Assembly (NCBI GenBank): GCA_047495785.1
Contig: JBLDXI010000020.1
Span: forward strand, 310,001-374,000
Length of the DNA: 64,000 bases
Direction: 5' to 3'
Origin: Lepidodermella squamata
Lineage: Eukaryota; Gastrotricha
Shown: positions 12,741 through 25,650 of the stretch, piece by piece
Numbering within the stretch: the stretch's first letter is position 1
How the letters are laid out: each line of letters begins with the position of its first letter
The notes under the pieces: generated by a model
The model's input: only the letters and a program-made list of their open reading frames with translations
Databases searched by the model: none
Told to the model about the DNA's origin: nothing
Program-made: the position numbers and the translations under genes

Positions 12741-13265
12741 ATAGGGGTTGCTTTAACATGCCAAGACATGCTTTAACATGCTTTAACACAATTTCTTTGA
12801 CTTTGACAAACCAAAAATCGAAGGCGGTAAGGTCCCAAGTAGTACTACTGGATGATGATTGTATGATGATTGTTGTAAACCCTGAAACGGAGACGAACTG
12901 AACAGACTTGAATTTTCGCCACTTTTTTACTTTTTGAAATCTTATTGTTATCGCGCTCTCAACTTTGGGATTCGTGCGCTTAAATAATAAATAAATTACA
13001 AAAGAAAGAAAGAAAAGCCTGAATGTGTAAAATACATATCAACAGAACCTATTTCGGTTCATGGAGTAGCAGGTTAAGTCATATAAAATAAGTTTTCGGT
13101 ACATTTTCCGTTGCTGCTCGACGGAAGCCGCCTGGTCAAAATGAAAATGCCGCCTGCCACTTCAGATCCATCCTCCAGGCTATCCAACGGTCTTCAACAT
13201 ACCACAACTTCGATTTTTGATAGACTAAAGTCACTCTATTTCGGCATGTCAAAGTGAACCACTAT
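12741..13265. mobile_element. Second inverted-repeat element, diverged
   Basis: The outer ends ATAGGGGTTGCTTTAACATG (left) and GGCATGTCAAAGTGAACCAC (right) are imperfect complements. A second matching block lies inside: CGATTTTTG..AAAGTCA at 13210-13233 against its complement at 12796-12821. The left arm holds three copies of CTTTAACA(T)G that the right arm lacks. There is no open frame. It sits only 33 bp from the first element. The boundaries are approximate. Confidence 0.45.
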
Positions 13266-15666
13266 TTTCACTGTAATCGAATTTTGAAAACAGAAAACGG
13301 CAGTCGATACCTATACGGGTTAAATAATAAACACGAAAAAAGACACTGACTGCTGAACATCAGATTTAATTTTATTCTCTTTTTTTCCACGTCGAACTGA
13401 AAATAGCTTCCCATAATAATTAACGTCTTTTGTACATCACTATTTTTCTCATTCGTAACAGATAAATACAAATATGCTGTAAATAAATATGTCGTTAATA
13501 ATATAATAGTAATAATTTATCAGGAGGAGAGACAATTTAACTAAAAGGGCAATTTGTATCGTTTTGCTGACATCTTTCAACAAACTGATTTCTCAGGCAA
13601 CACCTTCGAGACACCGTTCGATCGTGCTCTGATAGCAGCAAATAACAAATAGCTAATATGATCAGAGCGATAGACTGCTGAATCAAGTCGAAGTCATTAA
13701 TGGCAACATAATTTATGCGTCGAAATGTTGCTTATTCTACGAAGAGGCAATGGCACATGCCGCTGTTATATGAAAATGATATAGCCGTTTTCACAAAAAA
13801 TTCAGCTTAAACAACAAACTTAGCACAAGTCACAGCTTATCATTAAATTGTCTTATATAACGACAGTGTCAAAAAGTTTACCCACACCAGAAATCAAAAG
13901 TTCGACAATATGTAGTCTACATCACGATGAGTTTGCCGGCGAGAACAGTCGCAAAAGAAGAAAGTCTCCAGGTAATAGTAGACATTAAAAATCGAAAATA
14001 AATTGTAGATATCATGATAATGATGATGATGACGCAAAAGTGCTGGAAGTTGGCGTAACCATAAAAATTTCAAGGAGCCTAATTTATGACAATATTCGTC
14101 GATCATAAACAGCGCAACGAGATGAAGATAGGCAAAAGGGTCAGATTTCACTGCATGACATGCGCTAACGTCATCTTCATCATTAACAACGATTGGAAGA
14201 AAAGATAGAGAAAAGAAACAAATCAGACTCAGGCGTCGATTAGTGTCAAGCAACGCAGACGCCGAGCCCGTTAGATTACGAGGTGCTAACGCGAAACAAT
14301 CAACTAGATTGTTGGGAAAACGAAGAATTTCACTAAACAGTACGTAGCATAAGTACCTAATTGTTTATTACCTATAGCGAAAAGCGAGCTGTAAAATGAG
14401 CCCGGTCGGCCCCGTCACATGGTTCTAGGGTAACAATGCACCTGGGCGACGCGGATATATTGCATAAAGTAGCTAAAAACTTGACTATGTATTGATCAAG
14501 ATATGAACGGCTTCTAGCTAAAATGCAATGTATGTATCATCGAATCATCAACATTTATCAAATATGAAGATAGTATATCTCATTTTCTCACAGAGTGGAA
14601 AACGCAGTTTTTGATTGTTATTTCCTCATTCGTACAAGCTATATCATAAGAAATTGAAAAAATAACTAGTCTCTCTCACCGCTTCAAAAAATGCTCGAAA
14701 GAGAGCCATTCATTTAAAAATAACACGAAGCAATCACATTTAATTCATCTTTTCGTTTATCTAAAATATAGCTACCATCATCAGGCAATAATCAAATTCG
14801 AGGTCTAACTCAATTACGTTATTATATAGGTATATAACAGCAACATCACCGCTCGTTGGCGCATCGGGCAACTCACAAGGCGGCGGGCTAGACTGGTCAC
14901 AAAAATAGCAATTTCTCAAGAGTATGATCGAAATATGACTGTAGGAAAATAAAAGGTTAGCATGAGTAGATGACTCATTTGTCCCAGTGTGGGTAGACGT
15001 TTGGTCCTTTGCGTCTCTCTCTAATACTGCTAGACTCAATTGTTCGTCTAGACGATTTGCTCGGGACAGCGGTGGTTATAATAGAGTGGTTATACATTAT
15101 ACATGTCTCAAATTATATTGAATATTTTGATAAGCGGCGATATATATAAATTCAGGGTTTAAATAATTTCATAAAGGTCAACACGTATTTTCATCCAACA
15201 TTTGCAACAATCCATCAAATTTACAGAATAGGGTTAAACAGAATAGTATGGTATTCAATCGAAGAGGTAAAATTAAGAGCAGAGAAAACGACGATGGTGG
15301 CGCAGTGTGGCACGTTCAACGAGGCACAGGCAATTTTTTTTTACAGTAAAAGCACCGGCAACGCTACAATAGATTTAAATACAGTAATGCGGTCAAATAC
15401 AAAGCCAGCCACCGCCTTAAATCTTGCTGGTTACAATGGCTGGCCTATTTAATAATAACACAGCGGACACGCAAATTTCATGGTATAGTCATAGCAGTAT
15501 TATATCAACAAAATTTAGTTGTAAAATGTCTGTTATTATTTTTAGATAGTAGAACACGAATCAACGAGAAAAAACCAATTATTGTCGTCGATATTGAAGA
15601 TACGTTATTAACTATGAATGCCAGCAGAGACTATAAATTATTATTAGAACGAGAGTAGAGTGCTTC

Positions 15667-18600
15667 TCACCGCGCCGTGTGGCGGATGTGCGTAACGGCA
15701 CCACTGAGCATCTCTTGACATGAACGAGCCAAAGTCTCGGCCAGGGCGCTCTCCGTGCCGAGAATCGCCGCGTTGTGCAGCATGAGGTCGACGTTGGGTG
15801 ACTCTGAAGGCAGACCGTTCGCAAAGGCGATTTGCTGCGACGCATCGGTAGCGAGGCGCCGCGACAGCTCTAGGCAAGACCTGACAGCCACGTCCAGGTC
15901 TTCGATCAACAACCGGAACGCCGAGATCAACCGCCGCACCGCGTCCGATGGCCCGCCGCTGCTGCTCGCCGAACTCGAGCCGTCACCGCTGCCGCCGCGA
16001 GGTTGCGCCCCGGCAGTCGGGTTCGCGCCCGATGACATATTGGCTTCGAACTTCAAAGAAGTCCAGTCAGTACTATTCGGATTAGACAACGTTATAGCGA
16101 CATCGTGCGCCGAAAGCACCGTGAAACAGCGAATCAGCGAGGCATCGCGAGGTAAGCCGAGTAGAGACCGCGCTGTTGTGAACGAATTCGCCGCTCTTTC
16201 GTGGATTCCTCGCGAGTCGGCGAGTATAGCTGCCGATGATCGAATCATCTCATCCGCCTCCCGCATTCCGGTTATCCGCAATTTCCCAGCTAGGATTTGT
16301 TGGTTCGACGACGTTGAACCAGCAGCGACCCGACCAGCTGGTTGCGGCCGGCGGGGTTGTGGCGGCTGCGTGATGAATAGGTCAAGAGGCACCGGAGGTG
16401 TTGAAATTCCGACACGAACCAGCAGCCAGCCGGAAGGAATTCGCTTGCCCTCGGCCGAGAAAAGCGGCAGAGACCGATAGCCGCGTCGAAGCGCAGATAC
16501 CGGCAGCGCTGTGTGAGCGATGAAGTCATCGCCGATGAACTCGTCGTCGAGAATTGCGAATCTCAGCACAGCCAGTTGCGGCAGTCGGACTGAGAACTCG
16601 AACTTGTCGCCTGAGAAAACAGGTCCGAACGAATCTCCTCGCTGCGTCCGCGTTCGACCCCGCGCCGTGTCCAATGGCACGGAATGCACCTCGACGACCA
16701 CGTAAGGATCGACCGAATCCGCCTTGACAGCGTCGGAGCGGCTCGGTCGTGGCAAGTTATGAGCAGCTAGAACTTCGATGTTCAGAACGTGCGGCGCACA
16801 GCCAGGGTACAAGTCGAAAGCGAGGCGATCGACGCCGATCGGTAGCAGTGAATTGACGACAGGCGGGCGTTTCATGTAGCCGACGCTCGCCCACGTTTCT
16901 TTCCGAGCGCCTTCGGGCGATGCACCGGGGTCGGCAAAAAGCGCCGACGCCACCTGGCGAATGAGCGAGGTCGGGCGGGCTGGCCCGGCGACGATCTGGC
17001 ACCCGGTCAGCCAGTAGTGGAAGGGCACGACGGTGTGGTGGTGCGTTGAATTCGCTGATAAGGCCGAATCGATTGGCGAAGTCGGCGGCGAGGTCACTGA
17101 ACCGCCCTGGCACTGGCTGGTATCTAAGGCCAGACGGCTGCTAGCCGCCATCAGCGCAGGCGAGTCAAGCAGTGTGACGCGGATCAGGCTGTTCTGAGCA
17201 GCGGCTGCAATGGTGCCCGACGAACAGACACACTGGCGGAAGGAGGCGAAATCGGGGCCACACGAGTCGATGAGCGCGAGTGGGATGGGCGCGGCGCCGT
17301 TATTGGTGACGCCGCCGAGACTGCGGCCGTTGCCGCCACCAGCCGGCGTGCAGAAAATGAACTGGTAGGAGATCAGCTCGGCGAGATCGGCGACGAGCGA
17401 GCGCGGCGATGCACCGAGGTGCGGTGCGGCCGAAACCACGTCGCTCGAGTCGGCGTTGTCGGAAGTGAAGACAACGCGACCTTCGAGCTCGGCCAGGGTC
17501 GGCATACTGGTCACGACTTGCGGGCCGGTGCCATTCTCAGACGATTTGGCTGACGAGTTCGCAGTCCCCGGCCGTATTACCGTGATAAGCGAGCTGAAGG
17601 CGGCACGGATCTGGGACGCCGCGCGGCGCTGAGCCTCGGGCGAGCAGAAGGCAGAGACGTGTACGATAAGGGGGTACTTGGAGCGGCTGAAGGCATGACG
17701 CGCGATGGCGTTTAGCGCCGACTGCAGAGGCGCGCGTCCCGACGCAGCGTGGCACACGCACACGTCGTTGCCGCTGTAGTCGTGCAGGCACAGCTCGACG
17801 TACTTGCAGCCCGATCGCAGAACTGAAACGTAGTGCTCGATCGGGTCGAGGCCGCAATCGGAAGATCCAAAACTAGAGCCAAGAAAAATAAATCGTCCGA
17901 GAAAAAGATATTACTTGAAGCATTACGTACCATCGACTAAATGCGAACACAAAATAGTTTGTGAAAGGTTCGTTCCCAAAGTCTGGCGATAGGTTCGATG
18001 AAGACTGGGTCTTCGCAAAGGCAGATCCGTCGTCTGACAGAAGGTAATTCTGCAGACCCTCACAGCCGAGCATGTTCGATGCCTTTGCCTGCGAGTTAGG
18101 TTCAAACCGGTCAATGATGCTGTGAGCCAAAGCGTCAGCAGGACATGGTTCCTATTATTAACAGGCATAGTAAAAAATGTAATTGCCACAAGATCGCGAG
18201 TCACTTACGCCTTGCTCACACTCCAAGAATCGCTGGATGTCATCGATAGCCATGTACTCACCACCACCAATAGACGACAAGTTGACGAGTAGAAAGTGAA
18301 CTTCTTGCCAAATCGCAACTTCGTCCACGATTTGCACAAACTCCGTGAAAGATATTTCTGACCGACCGTGAAGCAACTCCTGCCATCAAATAATCAATAA
18401 GTATATATAAATCAAGTCAACTAGGGCGTCAAACCTTCAGCCGAAGCTCAGCGAATAACATAGACGATGCCGGATTAATTTGCTGAATGAGTGAAAGAAC
18501 TTGGTCACGCGCGATTGTGGTCATCCGCTGCAACGCCCCGGCCCCATTCGAGTCCCCATCACTCGCATCGGCGCGAATCGTGGCCTCGCTGCTGTAAGGT

Positions 18601-20873
18601 TCAGATCCTGTGTCGGTCTCGTTTGGCAATTCCTCGATTGCCGTGTGCTCAGGTATAATGGAGGCTGAGCCATTCGACGAAGCGACTGATAAACGCAAAG
18701 GCGCATTGCTACAGAGGCTTGATAGCCACCTTAAAACACACAGGGAAACATATTTACAGGGAAATCGAGAATAAGGCTATCGCATACCCCGCGCGTATAG
18801 CTGATGGCTCGCTAGTCAACGACACCGACGACATGGACCCTGCATCAGCGCCCTGCTGAGAATTCACAGAAACGTTGCTGATGCTACTAGGCCTGCGTTG
18901 TATAGACGCAATTATAGAGCGTAAGGCAGCGACACAAGTCGCCGCGTCTTCCGGACTTGAGGCAATCAGGTCGAGGCAGTTCAGTTCCGCACCGTGAACG
19001 ATCGAGAAAAACTGACAGTCGTTGTACGTCATCGCTGTCGCGTTCGATCGCAAGCTGTCCGTTGATCTGCCAATACATATTTCCCGGACGGAGCTCAGAG
19101 GAACTGTGGGCACACGAATTCATTGATTTTTATCTCTCATCACTTCAATCATGATTAAAACTAACGCTTTGCTTTTGATTTTTTAGTAGGCGACCACCGC
19201 AACTCCATCGCCACGTCGTCGACGAAAAATAACCGCCGATAAACACGGCCATTGGGCTTTATTTTGAGCAAAGCGATCCCGTTCCGAAGCTGGTCGACAC
19301 ATTCGCCAACTGTGAACAAGGCACATTATTATCAAATTATTGACTTGTAGGTAGGTTCGCTTTTTTAATCTGATTTCATTAACCAATATAACCGATTTTT
19401 GATTTTCAGCCCTCGTAAATATACATGTTTGCGCGCCGCAGTGATACGGCAAGATACTTACTACCAACAAATCGTATTATCTGCATCCTACATTACTCAT
19501 TACCGGGCCACGGCCTAATCAGGCTTGTTGCTCCGCGGCAAGAGACAGAACTTATCGTGACATGTAATATATTTACTAGAATAACACGATCCCTTCAGAA
19601 CCACGTAGCTAATGAAAATTTTAGTTGTGGGTTGACTTGGTATATTGCTCAACACAAAACAAGCTATTAACATCTAAGGCGCAGTTTTTTTCTTGTCTAA
19701 AGCGCGAGCATAGCCGAGAGCAAGCAACTGCTAGAATCGGATCAAATCGGATCTATCAATTTTATATAGAAAAATGAATGCGCGCACGGTTGTGGCTCGT
19801 CGTCTACGCCTCTCGGCCGCGATTCGTTTTTTGTCTCTCTACATGCGCACTACGCGCTTGCCTCTTCGTCGCGATGACTCGAGTGAGAGCAGCGTATTTC
19901 CAAAAAATCGATGATAACTAAATCAGCATCAAAGAAAGCATGAGCCCGACGCCGACTGGGAGTATAAAAAGGCAAATGGACCTAGCCCAGTGATGAAGCC
20001 GGCGAACACAGAATAAGACATGCCAAAACATTAAATTGTGTCACAAGACGAACGCGACCGCAGCGTACAAATAACTGCAAAAAGTCAGATCGATGACAGC
20101 CAATATTGCTCAGCCCTGAGCCCGCGCAGTCGCAATAATCGCACATGACGTTCTTTGCGCAAATACAATTGGCCTCACAATTTGGTAATGAGGCAACAAC
20201 CCAAGCAAACACGTCTGCTGTGAACATGCGTAGGGGCTGAAGAAATACAATTTTTTTCTCGATCTGTTTTCCCGGTTTGATTTTGGGGAGTTATTACCGT
20301 GTGAATGAGAAGCCGAGCTGGTTGCAGATAATTGAATTTTACGCTGCTTTTAATGCGGACGCTGAGCCATCAAAGAAATACATGCCGGTTAAGAAAATTT
20401 CACCCAGTAGTTGATAAACGCGGCATGCTTTTAAAACACGCCAGGTTTTAAGCAGCTCGGTCAGCGCATTAATGTAAGGCAAAAAACTGGCGGCCAGCGG
20501 CATGACCTTCAGGTACTACACTTTTGACACGAGTTCCTCGTTTAAGCGTCGCAATTATAAAAAACACGTAATGTATTCCGGTAGCTTAGATAATAACGCT
20601 TTCTGCTATGTGCTTATTTAAAATTAGTTGCGCTCTTTCGGCGTTTAACATAAAAAAAATAACAGACATACCAGTTCGAGCTTTTCGATCACTTCCAAAA
20701 GTTGCAAAGCTCACAGATTTTCGACCAGGCCTGTGAGCTGCTGATACGGCAGAATTACTGCCATGCCCGTTGCTTGACATGCCAGCTGATGACGGGCCAC
20801 AGCGCAGGCTACTTCGCCTGGGCATTCTGGGCTGTGGACTTCGAGGAGATGGAGTGGGCGATATATTGGCCAT
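15667..20873 (-). CDS. PLCL: Phospholipase C-related inactive protein (PLCL/PRIP; nematode pll-1-like)
   Basis: Seven exons in transcript order: 20873-20672, 19309-19166, 19103-18788, 18729-18435, 18379-18209, 18151-17931, 17872-15667. All are in phase, giving 1184 residues. Order of domains: basic Ser-rich N-terminus with RKSVSFATFG, as in PRIP; PH domain (about 68-190); EF-hand region; PLC X domain (about 430-570); acidic/Ser linker; Y domain (to about 790); C2 domain (about 808-940); Ser/Ala-rich tail. Both catalytic histidines are gone: the SSHNTYL motif reads AFSRCFG, and HGHT reads HAAS. The calcium ligand Asp of VELDCWD is Cys. The family binds inositol phosphates and traffics receptors and phosphatases instead of cleaving lipid. 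The first intron is 1.36 kb and includes a plus-strand TATAAAA (19963-19969). The acceptor ctttag lies 6 nt before the ATG. Confidence 0.87.
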
Positions 20874-20881
20874 TATCACCT

Positions 20882-23550
20882 AAAGCCAAAATAAAAAACG
20901 CTGCCGAGTGCATAATAATTGAATTTAACAAAATCAACATACCCGTAAATGAAGACGAAGAAAGACTCAGGAATAATTCATCGCGATCGTGAATCGTGTA
21001 TGTCCTATTAAATAGCTTTAGACACTAGAACAAAAATAAATAGGTTATAGGTATATTCTTGACATTGAACACTTTGCGACCAAAGGTGTTCATGCATCGT
21101 AACTAATACGACGGAGAAACAAACAAACTTCAAGCTATCTTCAACAACGTTCGCAAGTATTCGAGCACGAGGGTGAAAGAGCTGCTAGAAATGAGCTCAA
21201 CTTTCAGGAAAATATGTTCCTTGCCTAAGCATAACTAGGGTGATGATGCTCCCATGGCTGAAATCATTTTCCATGTTCACTGAAACCTTTAGTAACAGTG
21301 GTGAGTGCACGCATGATTTAGCAAGTTCTCAATGATTATGAAGCTGAGAGCCATATGACGAATTTTCTTAGCATTATATTGCAAGCTTTCGGTAGAGTAA
21401 AACCAAACTACAACCAATAAATCCTACATAACCCCCAAGACCTGAATCATTCGAGTTGCGATTCAACAGTCAGCAATATGTCTATCACGCCGGCAGAGCC
21501 TTTTGAAGGCAACGTAGAAAGGAACAAGAAAACTGCTGGATTCGAATCTTGGTGTTCGGCACCTTTGAATTACCAGGTTATTTGGCCATAGAAATTACTG
21601 CCGATTAACCATGAAAATGAAAATTCCTTTAATCGCGAGGCGACAGAAAATTCAGCAAGGATGCCAGTTCACTAGGCATCCGATATGAATTCAAGGATTC
21701 GGCTTGAATTCACAGCCAGCCGGTATAGTTAAGCTTTAGAATGCAGTCAGTTGTGGCTACGAGATACTTAGCATGATCGTTACTTATTCTTGTTGCAGAA
21801 TTATCGCGTCAAATCAACACAGATTCCATCGCAAGTATTGCAGGCTTCGCAATAGCATTCATACAAGGCGTGGTCAAATCGATTTCAAGCTTTTTTAACA
21901 AGACCTCACTGACTGTTTAAAATGTGAGGCGCCTTGATAAATATCCTATTTTAAATAATTTACCATTGTATTGACACCATTTCGCCACCGATTCTTGTCA
22001 AGAAGAACAAGAAATAAAAATAACGATATACTGTAAATCAGCGAGTTGGATGTTTCAGCGCAAATGTTGAGTCGTCCACAGCTCGTAATTAGAAAGAAAA
22101 TGAAATAGCGACAGAACTGACATCAGTTTTCAAGGCAAGTGTGAACTTGTCTAAACAACACGTCTTCAGGCTAAAAGCTGATAACTGATAACCGTCTTCA
22201 AAATAGTTCCTAATGATAGCCTTGATAACTGAACCTGAAGAAAGAACTGCAATGAAACAGTAAAAGGTGTAATTATAAACATAGTAGCAATATAAACTGT
22301 TTTTGGCGTAATACCGACCGTAGCTATTCTAACAGAAACAAATAATCATGCGAGTCGTATAAAAGAAATATTTGAAAAATTAATATCAGATGCCCTACAA
22401 CATGGTAAATTGTCGTATAGGGCGTTCGAAGTTTTCCACTTATCCACTTACGCATAGCAACACAATCATGATCGTTTATCAAATACTTGGCGGCTAACAG
22501 ACAAAGACTCATGCGAGACAAGGAGACCAATGCGTACACCAATGCAAAGAAAGATCTTCGTCGGCGGACCTCAAATTCTAGCGGTACTCTATCGCTTAAC
22601 CCAGGACTGGCTAAAAAAAAACAACGCAAACTAGCTGACCTTTTCATGTGATGCGACCCGATTAGCGCCGTCCCTGGGGTTGATCTTGAACTTAAAAACA
22701 GATTATTTCTAAATGTAGTACAATGTTGATGGTCTATAATAGTGTTTGGCAAAATCACAATAATTGAGAATTTCATGTTTATTATATGTGAAATACAAAA
22801 AACGATAAATATTTGTTTATGTGTAAAAGCCACCAAAAAGAAGCGGACTTTAGCGCGCGCATTTTGACCTCGAAGGCTACTTTACGCGGGGACACTTCGC
22901 TTAATAGAATTCATGTTTTTTTCGGAGGTGCCTCCTTTCGCTAATAACTTGAACCATAAGCACCCGTGTCACATTCGTTTCTGCAGAGACTTTACACTTT
23001 ACCCTCTTAGTAGTAGTGATAGTATGTGTTCATGTTTGTTGAAACATTTACTGTATGGCTGATGAGGCCACGAGTTCCACCACCGCTCTCTTATGTTCGT
23101 GATTCGCGGTCTGCGGCTACTTATTTCAGGGGTGACATCCTTGACGCTATTTAACTCGTGGGATCCAAGATTTGTCGTTTTTCTCAGCGATTATCAGCTC
23201 AAACTGTAGCGGCGTTTTGGCGTCAGTTGTCAGTTCTAGGTTGCATTCCTGGCTTATTAGTTGATGATATTGTTGTATCTCATACCTACATACGCACAAT
23301 TGAAAATCGAAGCCTCCTGCTGCCTCCTGGTATCGCCAAGTAATCAGTAACAAAATGAGGAAAATGCAATCTGCTGTATACTCATACCATGCGGATCTAC
23401 AGTTAGACTAAGTTAGAATCGAATGTAATCACTAATATCCGATTCACACACTAATACAAATATGTCTCCATGGGTTTACAGCACAATGTTGATATTAATT
23501 TTTGCACAACGAGACTTTCGGATAAGATGGCTTATTACTTATTATTCTGC
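20882..23550. other. Divergent intergenic region, 2.7 kb
   Basis: Lies between the 5' ends of the PLCL-like gene and TSEN34. It is AT-rich. Open frames up to 170 codons occur but show no family motif, no splice logic and begin at non-ATG codons, so none is annotated. Confidence 0.45.
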
Positions 23551-23566
23551 TCCTGTAGAAAGTTGC

Positions 23567-24402
23567 ATGGATATTTCAATTCATTTTCAAAACGGTCTTT
23601 TCCTACTGTGGAGTGGAGATGGTTTGTAGGCGAAAGTTTTTTCAAAAGCTAGCGTAAAATGTAATTTTAGCCGTGCGATCCCTGCGATTTATCTATCGAA
23701 TCGTCGGGCAGCCAATTGGCTCTTTGTCTTCGCAACCGATGCAATCTCGTCAACTCACGTTACCCGTTGTCTACACAGCGGAGCAATGCAGGTACTTGTG
23801 TGAGAACAATATTGCAAATGTTTACGAGATAAAAGCATTCAACGTGGAATCTCCTAAATCGAGCGATTCTCAGACAATCACTATGGGTAACTAAATTATG
23901 CGCAGTGTGTTAGCTATCAATTGCTCATCGTCTGTTGCACACAGAATCGTCATGTACCTCGATTAACAAAATGCCATATGCATGGCCTTCTTTGGACGAG
24001 GATGATCGCATGAAATGCCGATATCTAACATTCAAGAGATTGATAGAAGCTGGTCTTTTCGTTTCAAGTGGTCACCGATTTGCTGGAGATTGGATGGTTT
24101 ATCATGAAGATCCCGCAACATGTCACGCCATAATTGTTATTCTTTGTCTCCCTCAAACTAAAAGCAAAGGAAATATGAGCTTCGTTCAAGCCGCAGCCGT
24201 TGATCGAGTGGCGGAGTCATGTCGCAAAAAGCTTATTATTGCTTCTCTATCGGATGAAAATATTTCTTTTCTGCCTTTTGGCTGGTCTTTATCTGATGGT
24301 AAGTCAGAGTTATCAATGACCGATCGATGGCATGAAAATGATGAAGAGTTTCGTTTACTGAGAGACGTTTATTCACGAATCAGCTCACCGAAAAATTCAT
24401 AG
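23567..24402 (+). CDS. TSEN34: tRNA-splicing endonuclease subunit SEN34
   Basis: Three exons (23567-23621, 23671-23886, 23945-24402; introns 49 and 58 nt) encode 242 residues. The first exon is only 18 codons plus one base; its LLWSGD|AVRSLR join matches the human N-terminus (VWGAEAVQALR). LPVVYTAEQCRYL matches the LP-L-L-M-PEEARLL block. The C-terminal nuclease core reads RYLTFKRLIEAGLFVSSG, then GDWMVYHEDPATCHA, then SCRKKLIIAS. This supplies the catalytic triad Tyr143, His151 and Lys185 or Lys186, with the family's eight-residue Tyr-His spacing. SEN34 cuts the 3' splice site of nuclear tRNA introns in the SEN complex. An acceptor ctcctgtag lies 8 nt before the ATG. The stop is 58 nt from the ETFA start, so the two are probably co-transcribed. 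Human TSEN34 is longer (310) in the middle. Confidence 0.87.
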
Positions 24403-24424
24403 GTTTTTATCTGGCAATACTTCC

Positions 24425-24436
24425 TGTTTCTTGTAG
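24425..24436 (+). promoter_or_regulatory. Probable trans-splice acceptor inside an operon gap
   Basis: The sequence TGTTTCTTGTAG lies 33 nt after the TSEN34 stop and 24 nt before the ETFA ATG. There is no room for an independent promoter. In trans-splicing animals such a site receives a spliced leader and resolves a polycistronic pre-mRNA. This is inferred from spacing and consensus only. Confidence 0.55.
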
Positions 24437-24460
24437 ATATATTTTAATAAACCAATTGAG

Positions 24461-25593
24461 ATGCTTCGCTCCGCTGTTAAGCTGCTGCTGGTTGATACTG
24501 GATATGGAAGTGGCCGTTATTTATCGCTGTCGTCATCTCGAATGGCTGGTGGCTCTCTTGTTTTGGCTGAGCATGCCGGTGGAAAATTGTCACCGAGTGT
24601 TTTGAATACTGTTACGGCTGCTACTCAACTGAAAGGCAGTTCAGTCACTTGCGTTGTTGTTGGTCAAAAATCTAAAGACGTTGCTGGCCAACTGTCGAAG
24701 GTTGGAGGTGTTGGCAAGGTTTTGTTCGTAGAAAGCGATCACCTTAAGGGAACCCTGCCTGAGCCTGTTTGTGACATCCTCCTGAAACTTCAGCAGCAAA
24801 ACAATTATTCGCATATTTTAGCACCGAGCACAGCTTTCGGCCGAGTAAAATTTTGGCTTATTGATATTTCAATCGATACTAGCCTTTTATTTATAGGCTG
24901 TAATCCCTCGACTTGGTGCTAAGTTGGACATTGCTCCGATTTCTGATGTGATCAAAGTTAAAGACGGATCCACATTTGTTCGACTAATTTATGCCGGTTA
25001 GTTGCATTTTGTGATGTTATGCCCAATCTTAACTAATGTTTCAAGGCAACGCTGTTCAAACTGTGAAATCTAACGAGAAAGTGCAACTAATGACCGTTCG
25101 CGGCACTGCTTTCGAACCAGCTAAAACCGATGGTTCAGCGTCCGTTGAAGAGCTTAAGGTGGACGTAGCTGCTGGAAAAGCCGAATGGCTGTCTCAGGAA
25201 TTGAGCAAGTCCGATCGGCCTGAACTCGCTAGTGCCCGAATTGTTGTTTCGGGTGGTCGCGGTTTGAAGAGCGGTGATAACTTCAAGCTGTTGTACGCGC
25301 TCGCTGACAAACTGGGTGCCGCTGTCGGAGCTTCTCGCGCTGCTGTTGATGCCGGTTTTGTACCAAACGATTTGCAGGTTGGCCAGACGGGTAAAATCGT
25401 CGCACCCGAGTTATACATCGCCGTTGGTATTTCTGGAGCAATCCAACATCTCGCGGGAATGAAAGACTCGAAAGTTATCGTCGCGATAAACAAAGATCCT
25501 GAGGCCCCAATCTTTCAAGTGTCGGACTTTGGCCTAGTCGATGATTTGTTCAAGGCTGTTCCAGCAATGACCCAGTTGGTTGGGAAGAAATAA
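24461..25593 (+). CDS. ETFA: Electron transfer flavoprotein subunit alpha, mitochondrial
   Basis: Three exons (24461-24844, 24897-24996, 25046-25593; introns 52 and 49 nt) encode 343 residues, against 333 in human. The N-terminus is basic and hydrophobic, as a mitochondrial presequence should be. The FAD domain is unmistakable near the C-terminus: [40 protein letters not shown], and [14 protein letters not shown]. With ETFB the protein carries electrons from acyl-CoA and amino-acid dehydrogenases to ETF-ubiquinone oxidoreductase in the matrix. Codon use is ordinary. The stop codon is embedded in an AATAAA (25589-25594), and another lies at 25645-25650. It is the downstream member of the likely TSEN34-ETFA operon; the two products have no obvious functional link. 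Confidence 0.95.
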
Positions 25594-25650
25594 ATGAAAA
25601 CTATAAAATGACCTTTTGTTCAAAAACTCGGTAAACGATAAGGTAATAAA

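Larger units (their letters stand above)
11451..15666. other. Convergent intergenic region, 4.2 kb
   Basis: Contains 3' UTR sequence of both flanking genes (AATAAA at 12105-12110 on the plus strand) and two inverted-repeat elements annotated separately. The rest is AT-rich with no frame, splice pair or family match that I could support. Confidence 0.5.

Noticed and set aside
20004-20227. Cysteine-rich minus-strand frame with ATG (81 codons)
   Set aside because: It lies in a large PLCL intron, with no signal peptide, family or splice evidence.
21530-21570. tRNA T-loop-like GATTCGAATC
   Set aside because: No acceptor stem, anticodon arm or Pol III boxes around it. No tRNA gene was found elsewhere in the window either.
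22324-22836. Minus-strand open frame of 170 codons
   Set aside because: It begins at TTG, has no domain, signal or splice support. One or two frames of this length are expected by chance in 64 kb of six-frame sequence.
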